This document shows positions 39,366-48,668 of a DNA stretch of 64,000 nucleotides, piece after piece (within the stretch, counting starts at the first letter, position 1; every line of letters begins with the position of its first letter). The notes below the pieces were generated by a model. The model ran no database searches. It saw only the letters and a list, made by a program, of their open reading frames with translations, and was not told the DNA's origin. Position numbers and translations under genes: made by a program. Location of the stretch: positions 310,001 through 374,000 of the forward strand of contig NZ_PDOC01000002.1 in assembly GCF_002760655.1 (NCBI RefSeq), read 5' to 3'. The DNA is from Massilia eurypsychrophila (GTDB lineage: Bacteria > Pseudomonadota > Gammaproteobacteria > Burkholderiales > Burkholderiaceae_D).

Positions 39366-41375
39366 ATGCTGCTGCGCCGCTCCCGCCTTGCTTGTTCGAT
39401 GCTCACCCTGCTCGTGTCGAGCCTGCCCGTGGCCGGCCTTGTCCACGCCGCCGACAATGGCGGCGCCGGCGCGCCGCCGATCGAGCGCTTCTTTGCCAAT
39501 GCGGCGTTCGCCGGCGCCACCCTGTCGCCCAACGCTAGGTACCTGGCCGCGCGCGTGGCCCGGCCTGGCAAGGGCGCCGCCCTGGCGGTGGTCGACATTG
39601 CCGACAACTCGGTCAAGGTGGTGGCCGGCCTGGCCGACTCCGACGTCGGCAAGTTCTACTGGATCAGCAACGACCGGCTGGTGTTCGACGCCGCCGACCC
39701 CGACGTTGCAGACGGCGACCGCACCATGGGCGCCGGCCTGTTCGCGGTCAACCGCGACGGCGGCGAGATGCGCGAACTGATCGAACGCAGCGCGCGGCCG
39801 ACCGGGCGCGCGCTGCCGTCGAGCACCTTCCTGCTGCCGCAGCTGGGCGCCCAGGATTCCGAATACATCTACGTCACCAGCTCCAAACTGAACAGGAATG
39901 GCGACTTCGACTACAGCAACCTGTTGCGCTTGAACACCCTGACCGGTCGTGCCAGCGTGATGGCGCGTCCCGGCAACGTGACCCGCTGGATGCTCGACCA
40001 CAAGGGCGAGCCTCGGCTGGCGATAACCCGCGACCAGAAGGTGTCGGCGCTGCTCTACGCCGACCCGGCGCTGGGCAAGTGGCGCAAGCTGAGCGAATAC
40101 GACACCTACCTCGGCGGCAAGGGCGCGGTCACGCCGGTGGCGTTCGCGCCCGACGGCACGCTGTATGTCAGTTCCTACGACGGACGTGACAAGGCGGCCC
40201 TGTTCCGCTACGACCTGGCCAGCGGCCGGCGCGACGCGGCGCCGACGGTCGAGCTGGAGGATTACGACTTTACCGGCAGCCTCGTCACCGCCAACGGCAA
40301 GCTGCTTGGCGTGCAGGTGCTGACCGACGCCCGCGCCGTGGTCTGGATCGACGCCGGCATGAAAGCGCTGCAGCAGCGTGTCGATGCGCTGCTGCCGGGC
40401 ACCATAAACCTGCTGTCGGTGGCGGCGCGCGCGGAGACGCCGTGGATACTGGTGGAATCGTTTTCCGACATCCAGCCGCGCCGCTGGAAGCTGTTCAATA
40501 CCGAAACGGGCAAACTCAACAACGTGGGCGACGCCTTCCCGGCCATCCAGCCTGCGCAGATGGGCCGGCAGGAAGCGGTGCGCTACAAGTCGCGCGACGG
40601 CCTGGTCATTCCGGCCTACCTGACCCTGCCGCCCGGCGGCCAGCGCAAGAACCTGCCGCTGGTGGTGCTGGTGCACGGCGGGCCTTACGTGCGCGGCGCC
40701 GAATGGGGCTGGCGTCCCGATGTCCAGTTCCTCGCCTCCCGCGGCTATGCGGTGCTGCAGCCGGAGTTTCGCGGCAGCCGCGGCTTCGGCATCCGCCACT
40801 ACATTGCCGGCTGGAAGCAATGGGGCCTGGCCATGCAGCACGACATCGCCGACGGCGCCAAGTGGGCCATCGCCGAGGGCATTGTCGATCCGCAGCGCAT
40901 CTGCATCGCCGGCGGCAGTTATGGCGGCTATGCCGCCCTGATGGGTCTGATCAACGATCCTGCGCTGTTCAAGTGCGGCATCAATGCCTACGGCGTGACC
41001 GACATCGGCTTGCTGGCCACCGGCGACTGGAGCAAGCGCTCCGACATCACCGAGGTCTACCGGGAGCACGGCATGCCGGTGCTGGTTGGCGACATCGTCA
41101 AGGACGCCGAGCAGTTGAAGGCGACATCGCCGCTGCAGCAGGCGGCGCGCCTGAAGCAGCCGCTGCTGATGGCTTACGGCGGCGCCGACGTCCGCGTGCC
41201 CGTCTACCACGGCAGAAAGCTGTACGACGCCATCAAAGTAAGCAATCCGTACGTCGAGCTGGTGGTGTACGAAGAAGAAGGCCACGGCTGGGTATTACCG
41301 AAGAACCGCATCGACTACTGGAGCCGGGTCGAAAAGTTCCTCGACCAGCACATTGGCAAGCGCCAGACGAATTAG
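39366..41375 (+). CDS. S9-family (prolyl oligopeptidase) peptidase, paralogue 1
   Basis: 669 residues, exported by a signal peptide (MLLRRSRLACSMLTLLVSSLPVAGLVHA). Residues about 30-410 form a beta-propeller-like domain; the C-terminal alpha/beta hydrolase has HGGPYVRG, the nucleophile motif GGSYGGYAALMG, Asp in YGGADVRVP and His in EEGHGW, so the triad is intact. Likely a periplasmic or secreted dipeptidyl or oligopeptidase. First of three tandem paralogues; a degenerate IS element follows 15 bases after its stop. Confidence 0.9.
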   Translation: MLLRRSRLACSMLTLLVSSLPVAGLVHAADNGGAGAPPIERFFANAAFAGATLSPNARYLAARVARPGKGAALAVVDIADNSVKVVAGLADSDVGKFYWISNDRLVFDAADPDVADGDRTMGAGLFAVNRDGGEMRELIERSARPTGRALPSSTFLLPQLGAQDSEYIYVTSSKLNRNGDFDYSNLLRLNTLTGRASVMARPGNVTRWMLDHKGEPRLAITRDQKVSALLYADPALGKWRKLSEYDTYLGGKGAVTPVAFAPDGTLYVSSYDGRDKAALFRYDLASGRRDAAPTVELEDYDFTGSLVTANGKLLGVQVLTDARAVVWIDAGMKALQQRVDALLPGTINLLSVAARAETPWILVESFSDIQPRRWKLFNTETGKLNNVGDAFPAIQPAQMGRQEAVRYKSRDGLVIPAYLTLPPGGQRKNLPLVVLVHGGPYVRGAEWGWRPDVQFLASRGYAVLQPEFRGSRGFGIRHYIAGWKQWGLAMQHDIADGAKWAIAEGIVDPQRICIAGGSYGGYAALMGLINDPALFKCGINAYGVTDIGLLATGDWSKRSDITEVYREHGMPVLVGDIVKDAEQLKATSPLQQAARLKQPLLMAYGGADVRVPVYHGRKLYDAIKVSNPYVELVVYEEEGHGWVLPKNRIDYWSRVEKFLDQHIGKRQTN

Positions 41376-41390
41376 CCAGCCGCGCTATTC

Positions 41391-42845
41391 CAAAACCGCG
41401 GTCAGACCCTAATGGCGTTAAGTTAAGGCGTTGACGTCGAATTCTTCCTTGTAAACAAGTGTCCGAAGTGTTAACTTTCGGGCACGATGCTTTCCGATGC
41501 CCTTTCACTTGTTACCGACTTACCAGGGTCACCGCCAGACTGGCGGCGACTTGGTGAGCACTTGCCGTACGATTGGATCGAAGCTGCCTTGGAATACAAG
41601 GGCAAGGCCAGTATTCGAGTGCGCCGTTTGCCGGCCCAGCAGGTGGTCTGGCTAGTCATCGGTTTGGCGCTGTATCGGCATCTGTCTATCAAGGAAGTGC
41701 TCGACGACCTCGATCTTGCCCTTCCCGAACTCGAAGGCCGGTGCGTGACGGCCAGCGCTGCTTGCCAAGCTCGCCAACGGGTAGGCGCTGAACCGCTCCG
41801 CTGGCTGTTCCAGACCTCGGCCAAAGCATGGCATGACGAGAACCGCGCTGCGCATCAGTTTCACGGTATGGACCTGCTGGCAATGGACGGCACCACGCTA
41901 AGGCTGGCCGACACTGGCGCCAATCGTGAACACTTCGGTGCGCAGGCCTACGCCAAATCGAAGGTGGCCAATTTTCCGCAATCGCGAGGCGTTACGTTGA
42001 TGACGGTGGCAACCCATCGTTCTGGACGCGCGCTTCGGCGCTTACAAACCTAGCGAAATGACGTATGCGAGGGAGCTTCTTCCGGGCATACCGGACAATT
42101 CGCTCACCATCTTCGACCGAGGTTTCCTATCGGCAGAATTGCTCTGCAATTTGGTCGCCCGAGGTACTCAGCGCAATTTCCTAATCCCCGCCAAGAGCAA
42201 CACTACATGGCGGCTGATTGATGGGACTGACGAGGATGGGACGGTTGAAATGGAAGTGTCCGACGCGGCGATGCGTCTCGATGAGACCCTGCCCGCAACT
42301 TGGCGAGCCCGCGCCGTTCGCCTTGTGGACGGCAAGGGCGGCATCGAGTATCTGCTGACCTCGCTGATAGATAGAAAGCTTTTCAAGCCCAAGCAACTCG
42401 TCGAGTGCTACTGGCGGCGGTGGGAAATCGAGACTAGCTATCGCGAGTTGAAGCACTCGATGCTGGGATCGGCGCACACATTGCGCAGCATGACCGTTGA
42501 AGGCGTTAAACAAGAAATATGGGGCGCGCTGATTGCCTGCAACTTGGTGCGGGTCGAAATCGCCAAAGCAGCATTGGAAGCGAAATGTCAGCCGACCGAC
42601 ATCAGCTTCATGTTGGCATTTCGCACGATTCAATACGAACTGTTCATCGCTGCAGCCACGCAGGCTCAGGGAAAACTTCCAGCTGGACTGAAACGACTAC
42701 GGGAAAGGCTGGTGCTTGATCTGAAGGAGTACCGACCCGATCGGAAATTTGATCGGGTCGTAAAAGGAAAAGCGCAGCGCTACCCCCTCAAGAAACTAAA
42801 AACAAGGGCTTAACTTAACGCCATTAGGGTCTGACCCCGGTTTTG
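41391..42845. mobile_element. IS4-family insertion sequence, transposase frameshifted
   Basis: Bounded by inverted repeats: a perfect 28-bp core starting GGTCAGACCCTAATGGCG at 41400 and mirrored ending at 42836, extendable with one mismatch to 37 bp by CAAAACCG on each side. Contains one transposase frame of about 440 codons broken by a frameshift. No direct target repeat flanks either version of the boundaries. It lies between the first and second S9 peptidase genes. Confidence 0.82.
41487..42813 (+). pseudogene. IS4-family transposase, frameshifted
   Basis: The frame begins MLSDALSLVTDLPGSPPDWRRL and reads as an IS4 transposase through DLLAMDGTTLRLAD (first catalytic Asp) to a stop near 42053. 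The correct frame continues after about 42018, from MTYARELLPGIPDNSLTIFDRGF (second Asp) to YWRRWEIETSYRELKHSML (catalytic Glu), and ends at 42813. Two bases appear missing (or one gained) near 42018, so full DDE transposase cannot be made without frameshifting. The break has no slippery-site motif typical of programmed frameshifting. Otherwise intact, so inactivation seems recent. Confidence 0.85.
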
Positions 42846-42975
42846 CAACGGAACACCGAATCTTGAGCGTGCCGCGTCGCATTTGATCGGCCACAGGCCG
42901 GCGCCGGATCGCCATTCGTGCCGCCGGCGGCGCTGCTATCCTCGCTCTTTTCCAATCGTCGAGAAGCGAGAGAAC

Positions 42976-44898
42976 ATGCGCCGGCTGTTGCGGTTGATAC
43001 TGTGGATGATGGCGGCAGCCGGTCCCTGCCACGCCGCCGAGGCGGCGCGCGCGCCGCCGCCGCCGATCGAACATTTCTTCGAGAACGCGGCGTTCTCCGG
43101 CGCCATGCTGTCGCCCGACGCGCGCTCGCTGGCGGCCAAGATCGGCCGCGCCGGCCGGCGCGACGCGCTGGCGGTGATCGACCTGGCCACCCGCCGCGCC
43201 CGCGTGGTCGCCGAATTCAGCGATGCCGACATCGGCGACTTTCAATGGGTCAACGACGAGCGCTTGCTGTATGCCGTCGGCGAAAAACATCTCGCCCGCG
43301 CCGACCTCGAGCACGGCGGCGGCCTGTACGCGGTGAACCGCGACGGCGAAGGCTTTCGCCAGCTGGCCAAGCGCTCCCTGAGCCGCGTCAGCGAGCGCAC
43401 GGTCGGCAACCTGCTCGACTGGACCACCGAGATGCTCGACCAGCCTGGCGCGCAGGATTCGCAGTTCGTCTACGTTACCAGCGCCAAATACGAGCGCGGA
43501 CAGTTCCGCCACGTCGACCTGCTGCGCCTCGACACCGTCAGCGGGCGCGCCACCACGGTGCAGCGCCCGGCCGGCGCGGCCGACTGGCTGCTCGACCAGC
43601 ACGGCGAGCCGCGCATCGTCACCGCCCTCGAACGCGAGCAGGCGGTGCTGTACCACCGCGACGCCGACCAGTGGCGCAAGCTGGCCGCCGCGAATGCCTA
43701 CACCGGCGCCGGCGACGACATCGACCCGCGCGGCTTCGCGCCCGACGGCACGCTGTACGTGGCCTCGCGCGCCGGCGGCGACAAGGCGGCGCTGTACCGC
43801 TTCGACCTGGCCACCGCCAAACGCGACGCGGAACCGCTCGTCGAACTGAAGGATTACGACTTCCAGGGCGGCCTCGTGATTGGCAACAACAAGTTGCTCG
43901 GCGTGCACGTGCTCACCGATGCGCGCGCCACCGTGTGGTTCGACGGCGCCATGAAAGCGCTGCAGCAGCACATCGACGCGCTGCTGCCGGCCACCGTCAA
44001 TCTGGTGACGCCGGCCCCGCGCGCGCAGAAGCCGTGGGTGCTGGTGGAATCGTATTCGGACCTGCAGCCGCGCACCCGGAACCTGTTCAATACCGAGACC
44101 GGCGTGCTCGACAAGGTCGGCACCGCGTTCGCCAGCATCCGGCCGTCGCAGATGGGCATCCAGGAAGCGCTGCGCTACAAGGTGCTGGTGCATGGCGGAC
44201 CGTGGGTGCGCGGCACCGAATGGGGCTGGCATCCGGAATCGCAGTTCCTCGCCTCGCGCGGCTACGCCGTACTGGAGCCGGAGTATCGCGGCAGCACCGG
44301 CTTCGGCGACAAGCATTTTCGCGCCGGCCTCAAGCAGTGGGGCCTGAAAATGCAGGACGACATCGCCGACGGCGCCAAGTGGGCCATTGCCGAAGGCATC
44401 GCCGACCCGAAACGCATCTGCATCGCCGGCGCCAGCTATGGCGGTTACGCCGCGCTGATGGGACTGGTCAACGATCCGGCGCTATATAAATTCGGCATCA
44501 ACTGGGTCGGCGTCACCGACATCGGCCTGATGTACACCGGCGCCTGGGGCGCGCGCTCGGATTTTCCCGACGCATACAAGCAGTACGGCATTCCGGAACT
44601 GATCGGCGACCTGACCAAGGACGCGGCGCAACTGACGGCCACCTCGCCGCTGGCGCAAGCCGGCCGCATCCGCCAGCCGCTGCTGATGGCGTACGGCGGC
44701 GCCGACCAGCGCGTGCCGTTCTACCACGGCTCAAAGTTCCACGCCGCCGTCAAGGCCACCAATGCGCATGCCGAGATGGTGGTCTACGACGCCGAAGGCC
44801 ACGGCTGGGCACTGCCGAAGAACCGCGTCGATTTCTGGAGCCGGGTCGAAAAATTTTTCGACAGGCATATCGGCGGCCAGCGTCCGGCCGGGCAATAG
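42976..44898 (+). CDS. S9-family peptidase, paralogue 2, with internal deletion
   Basis: 640 residues with a signal peptide (MRRLLRLILWMMAAAGPCHA). Its propeller domain and most of the hydrolase domain align with paralogues 1 and 3. However, after QEALRYK the sequence jumps straight to VLVHGGPWVRG: 25 codons present in both neighbours are missing in frame, removing the first strands of the catalytic domain. GASYGGYAALMG, the Asp in YGGADQRVP and the His in AEGHGW remain. The frame is intact, so it is a CDS, but the enzyme may be misfolded or inactive. Confidence 0.85.
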   Translation: MRRLLRLILWMMAAAGPCHAAEAARAPPPPIEHFFENAAFSGAMLSPDARSLAAKIGRAGRRDALAVIDLATRRARVVAEFSDADIGDFQWVNDERLLYAVGEKHLARADLEHGGGLYAVNRDGEGFRQLAKRSLSRVSERTVGNLLDWTTEMLDQPGAQDSQFVYVTSAKYERGQFRHVDLLRLDTVSGRATTVQRPAGAADWLLDQHGEPRIVTALEREQAVLYHRDADQWRKLAAANAYTGAGDDIDPRGFAPDGTLYVASRAGGDKAALYRFDLATAKRDAEPLVELKDYDFQGGLVIGNNKLLGVHVLTDARATVWFDGAMKALQQHIDALLPATVNLVTPAPRAQKPWVLVESYSDLQPRTRNLFNTETGVLDKVGTAFASIRPSQMGIQEALRYKVLVHGGPWVRGTEWGWHPESQFLASRGYAVLEPEYRGSTGFGDKHFRAGLKQWGLKMQDDIADGAKWAIAEGIADPKRICIAGASYGGYAALMGLVNDPALYKFGINWVGVTDIGLMYTGAWGARSDFPDAYKQYGIPELIGDLTKDAAQLTATSPLAQAGRIRQPLLMAYGGADQRVPFYHGSKFHAAVKATNAHAEMVVYDAEGHGWALPKNRVDFWSRVEKFFDRHIGGQRPAGQ

Positions 44899-44974
44899 GC
44901 ATTGCGCGGCATTGTCTTGACGGAAATACTGCTGGTGGCCTAATATTGTTTTTTGATATCGCACGAGGAACCAT

Positions 44975-46999
44975 ATGCCGTCTCGCCGCCGCCGCGTCTC
45001 CTGGGCCATGGCGCTGCTGCTGGCGGTCATCGGCGCCGCCCACGGCGCGCACGCCGCCGAGCCGGCCGCGCCCTTGCCGGCGATCGAAAGCTTCTTCGAA
45101 AACCCGGCCTTCACGGCCGCCCTGCTGGCGCCTGACGCCCGCCACCTGGCAGTGCGGATTGGCGGCGCCGGCAAGCGCGACCTGCTCGCCGTGGTCGACC
45201 TGGAAACGCGCGCCGTCAAGGCCGTCGCCAGTTTCGACGACGTCGACGTCGGCGACTTCGAGTGGGTCAACAACGACCGGCTGATCCTCAACACGATCGA
45301 TAAACGGCTCGGTGTCGGCGAGCGCCAGTTCGCGCCAGGGCTGTATGCGGTCAATCGCGACGGCGCGCAATTCAGGCAGCTGGCCAGCCGCAGCGGCGAG
45401 CCGTCCGCGCGCGGTTCGCTCGTCAGGGCGCTGCTGCCATGGCACACCTACCTGGTGCGCCAGAAAGGCGCGCAGGATTCCGAGTTCGTGTATGTCACCA
45501 GCCAGTTGCCGCAAGAGCGCGGCCAGGTCGCGCGCGTCGACCTGCTGCGCCTGAACACCCTTAACGGCCGCACCACGGCGGTGCAGGGACCGGCCAACAC
45601 GCGCCGCTGGATGCTCGACCACACGGGCGAGCCGCGCCTGGCCGCCACGCTCGACGCGCGCACCGAATCGATCTGGTACCGCGATCCGGCCACCGACCAG
45701 TGGCGCAAGCTGGCCCAGTTCGATCTCTACCAGCGCGGGCCGGACGCGTTCGCGCCGCTCGCCTTCGGGCCGGACGGCAGCTTGTACGTCACCACCGAAG
45801 GCGCCACCGACAAGCGCGCCGTGCACCGCTTCGATTTTGCCGCCAACCGCGTTGCCCCGCAGCCGCTGGTGACGGTGCGCGACTTCGACTTCAGCGGCAG
45901 CCTGGTGACCACGCGCGACAAGCTGCTCGGCGTGCGCGTGCTGACCGATGCCGACGGCGTCGAGTGGTTCGACGCCGAAATGAAGGCAGTCCAGCAGCGC
46001 GTCGATGCGCTGCTGCCGGGCACCGTGAACCTGTTGTCGGTGGCCGCCCGCGCTGCAACGCCATGGGTGCTGGTGCAGTCGTATGCGGATATCCAGCCGC
46101 GCTTCAGCACCCTGTTCAACACCGCCACCGGCAAACTCGTCCAGGTAGGCGGCACGTACACGAAAATCGATCCGGCCGCGATGGGCAGGCAGGAGCTGGT
46201 GCGCTACAAGGCGCGCGACGGCCTCGAGATCCCGGCCTGGCTGACGCTGCCCAATGGCAGCAGCGGCAAGAACCTGCCGCTGGTGGTGCTGGTGCATGGC
46301 GGCCCGTACGTGCGCGGCGGCCAATGGGGCTGGCACCCTCAGGCGCAGTTCCTCGCCTCGCGCGGCTACGCGGTGCTCGAGCCGGAGTATCGCGGCAGCA
46401 CCGGCTACGGTTTCAGACACTACCGCGCCGGCTGGAAGCAATGGGGGCGGGCGATGCAGGACGACATCGCCGACGGCGCCACATGGGCCATCGCCGAAGG
46501 CATCGTCGATCCGCGCCGCATCTGCATCGCCGGCGCCAGCTACGGCGGCTATGCGGCACTGATGGGACTGATCAACGATCCGGCCCTGTACAAATGCGGC
46601 ATCAACTGGGTCGGCGTGACCGACATCAAGCTGCTGGCCACCGGCCACTGGAGCTTCACCTCGGACATGTCGGACACCTACAAGCAATATGGCATGCCGG
46701 AACTGGTCGGCGACCTGGTCGCCGATGCGGCGCAACTGACGGCGACGTCGCCGCTGGCGCAGGCGGCGCGCATCAAGCAGCCGCTGCTGCTGGCCTACGG
46801 CGCCGCCGACCGGCGCGTGCCGCTGTATCACGGCACCCAGTTCTACGAGGCGGTCAAGCGCACCAACGCCGACGTCGAGTGGGTGGTCTACGCCGATGAA
46901 GGCCACGGCTGGACCGTGCCGAAAAACCGCATCGATTTCTGGTCGCGGGTGGAAAAATTCCTCGACAAGAATATCGGCAGCGGCCGCCAGGTGGAGTAA
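44975..46999 (+). CDS. S9-family peptidase, paralogue 3
   Basis: 674 residues, exported (signal peptide ends near AAHGAHA-AEPA). Same layout as paralogue 1: N-terminal propeller, then hydrolase domain with HGGPYVRGGQWGW, nucleophile GASYGGYAALMG, Asp in YGAADRRVP and His in DEGHGW. Catalytic set complete. It follows paralogue 2 after about 75 bases and is followed by the phosphofructokinase at 34 bases. Substrate not predictable beyond short proline-type or acylated peptides. Confidence 0.9.
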   Translation: MPSRRRRVSWAMALLLAVIGAAHGAHAAEPAAPLPAIESFFENPAFTAALLAPDARHLAVRIGGAGKRDLLAVVDLETRAVKAVASFDDVDVGDFEWVNNDRLILNTIDKRLGVGERQFAPGLYAVNRDGAQFRQLASRSGEPSARGSLVRALLPWHTYLVRQKGAQDSEFVYVTSQLPQERGQVARVDLLRLNTLNGRTTAVQGPANTRRWMLDHTGEPRLAATLDARTESIWYRDPATDQWRKLAQFDLYQRGPDAFAPLAFGPDGSLYVTTEGATDKRAVHRFDFAANRVAPQPLVTVRDFDFSGSLVTTRDKLLGVRVLTDADGVEWFDAEMKAVQQRVDALLPGTVNLLSVAARAATPWVLVQSYADIQPRFSTLFNTATGKLVQVGGTYTKIDPAAMGRQELVRYKARDGLEIPAWLTLPNGSSGKNLPLVVLVHGGPYVRGGQWGWHPQAQFLASRGYAVLEPEYRGSTGYGFRHYRAGWKQWGRAMQDDIADGATWAIAEGIVDPRRICIAGASYGGYAALMGLINDPALYKCGINWVGVTDIKLLATGHWSFTSDMSDTYKQYGMPELVGDLVADAAQLTATSPLAQAARIKQPLLLAYGAADRRVPLYHGTQFYEAVKRTNADVEWVVYADEGHGWTVPKNRIDFWSRVEKFLDKNIGSGRQVE

Positions 47000-47033
47000 T
47001 CTAGAGCCTGTTCACCACGCCAAGGAGCTGCGC

Positions 47034-48248
47034 ATGCCGTCGGGAAAAATTCTGGTCGCCCAGGGAGGCGGGCCGACCGCCGTCATCAACCAGTCGCTGG
47101 TCGGCGTCACCCTCGAAGCGCGCCGCTTTTCGCAGGTCACGCGCGTGTACGGCGCGCTGCACGGCGTGCGCGGCATCGTCGACGAGCAGTTCGTCGACCT
47201 CACGCAAGAGACCGTCGCCAACCTCGAACTGGTCGCCGCCACGCCGTCGTCGGCGCTCGGCTCGACCCGCGACAAGCCGGACATCGCCTACTGCCAGAAG
47301 ATCTTCGAGGTGCTGCGCGCCCACGAGATCGAACACTTCTTCTACATCGGCGGCAATGACTCGTCCGACACGGTGCGCATCGTCAGCCTCGAAGCCCAAA
47401 AGGCCGGCTATCCGCTGCGCTGCATCCACATCCCGAAAACCATCGACAACGACCTGGTCGGCAATGACCACACCCCCGGCTTCCCGTCGGCGGCGCGCTT
47501 CGTCGCCCAGGCCTTCGCCGGCGCCAACCTCGACAACGCCGCGCTGCCGGGCGTGTATGTCGGCGTCGTCATGGGCCGCCACGCCGGCTTTCTCACCGCC
47601 GCCGCCGCGCTGGCCAAGAAATTCCCCGACGACGGCCCGCACCTGATCTACCTGCCCGAGCGCACCTTTGTGCTGGAGAACTTCCTCACCGACGTCAAGG
47701 CCACCTACGCCCGGTATGGCCGCTGCGTCATCGCCGTGTCCGAAGGTATCCACGACGCCTCCGGCGAAGCGATCGCCAGCCTGCTGTCGAAGGAAGTCGA
47801 GCGCGACGCCCACGGCAACGTGCAGCTGTCGGGCACCGGCGCGCTGGCCGACCTGCTGTGCGACGAGATCAAGGCCAAGCTCGGCATCAAGCGGGTGCGC
47901 GGCGACACCTTCGGTTACCTGCAGCGCTCCTTCATCGGCTGCGTCTCCGACGTCGACCAGCGCGAGGCGCGCGAAGTGGGCGAAAAAGCGGTGCAGTTCG
48001 CGATGTGGGGCGAGCAGGACGGCTCGGTGGCAATCCGCCGTTGCGGCGACTACTCGGTCGAGTACGCGCTGGTGCCACTCGAATCGGTGGCCGGCAAGAC
48101 GCGCGTGATGGAAGATGAATTCATCAGCGCCAGCGGCACCGACGTGACCGACGCATTTCGCCAGTACCTGCGCCCACTGCTCGGCGCCGGCATGCCCGAC
48201 GCGCACCGGCTGCGCGCCGCGCCGGTGGCGAAAATTCTCAACAAGTAA
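47034..48248 (+). CDS. 6-phosphofructokinase, PPi-dependent type
   Basis: 404 residues; phosphorylates fructose 6-phosphate or runs in reverse. Family motifs: ILVAQGGGPTAVINQSL, HFFYIGGNDSSDT, HIPKTIDNDL and VVMGRHAGFL. ATP enzymes usually have GGDGS and PGTIDND, whereas Asp in the first and Lys in the second mark pyrophosphate-dependent enzymes, so PPi is the likely phosphoryl donor. AAGGAG precedes the ATG. Neighbours do not form an obvious pathway with it; a terminator follows. Confidence 0.9.
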   Translation: MPSGKILVAQGGGPTAVINQSLVGVTLEARRFSQVTRVYGALHGVRGIVDEQFVDLTQETVANLELVAATPSSALGSTRDKPDIAYCQKIFEVLRAHEIEHFFYIGGNDSSDTVRIVSLEAQKAGYPLRCIHIPKTIDNDLVGNDHTPGFPSAARFVAQAFAGANLDNAALPGVYVGVVMGRHAGFLTAAAALAKKFPDDGPHLIYLPERTFVLENFLTDVKATYARYGRCVIAVSEGIHDASGEAIASLLSKEVERDAHGNVQLSGTGALADLLCDEIKAKLGIKRVRGDTFGYLQRSFIGCVSDVDQREAREVGEKAVQFAMWGEQDGSVAIRRCGDYSVEYALVPLESVAGKTRVMEDEFISASGTDVTDAFRQYLRPLLGAGMPDAHRLRAAPVAKILNK

Positions 48249-48312
48249 GCCGGCACCGGCTCGAGGATCGGCAACAAAAAGCGCACGGCACAGCGGCTGC
48301 ACAAACGCAAAC

Positions 48313-48335
48313 GGCGACTCTCGGGTCGCCGCATT
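48313..48335 (+). terminator. terminator of phosphofructokinase gene
   Basis: GGCGAC / GTCGCC stem with a TCTCGG loop followed by GCATTTTT, about 65 bases after the stop, oriented for the plus strand. Confidence 0.75.
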
Positions 48336-48350
48336 TTTGTCACTCGCTCT

Positions 48351-48371
48351 CAAAATGACTATGTCATTTTG
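48351..48371. terminator. palindromic hairpin between convergent genes
   Basis: Perfect 9-bp inverted repeat CAAAATGAC-TAT-GTCATTTTG. It lies between the phosphofructokinase terminator and the end of the XRE regulator gene and could terminate the latter (A/T-rich ends on both sides). Confidence 0.5.
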
Positions 48372-48422
48372 ACCTCGCGCGGGCCGATATGGTTCGGCTT
48401 CAACGCCCATTTCAGCCTAATC

Positions 48423-48668
48423 CTAGGCAGGACCGTCCGCATCGCCGTCGTCGTCGCCATCCGCGCCGGCCATCCATTCCATGATGTCGCCGGGCTGGCA
48501 GTCGAGCCGTTCGCAGATCTTGCCCAGCGTGGCAAAGCGGATCCCCTTGACCTTGCCGGATTTGAGCAGCGACAGGTTCTGCTCGGTGATGCCGACATAG
48601 GCCGCCAGGTCCTTCGACTTGACTTTGCGCCTGGCCAGCATCACGTCCAGGTGAATGATGATCGGCAT
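48423..48668 (-). CDS. small XRE-type helix-turn-helix regulator
   Basis: 81 residues. A single Cro/CI-like HTH (KSKDLAAYVGITEQNLSLLKSGKVKGIRFATLGKIC, given here in outline) is followed by a short acidic tail. Its ATG directly abuts the DUF2975 stop, so the two are co-translated. Pairs of DUF2975 membrane protein and such a regulator are common. It likely binds the ACAGTAAT array upstream of the pair and represses it. Confidence 0.85.
   Translation of the reverse strand: MPIIIHLDVMLARRKVKSKDLAAYVGITEQNLSLLKSGKVKGIRFATLGKICERLDCQPGDIMEWMAGADGDDDGDADGPA

Noticed and set aside
41391-42845. Programmed ribosomal frameshift in the IS transposase
   Set aside because: No slippery heptamer or downstream structure at the junction near 42018, and IS4 transposases are normally single-frame, so a mutation is likelier.
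41376-42860. Direct target-site duplication around the IS
   Set aside because: Neither the 28-bp nor the 37-bp version of the ends is flanked by matching direct repeats; the flanks are only inverted.
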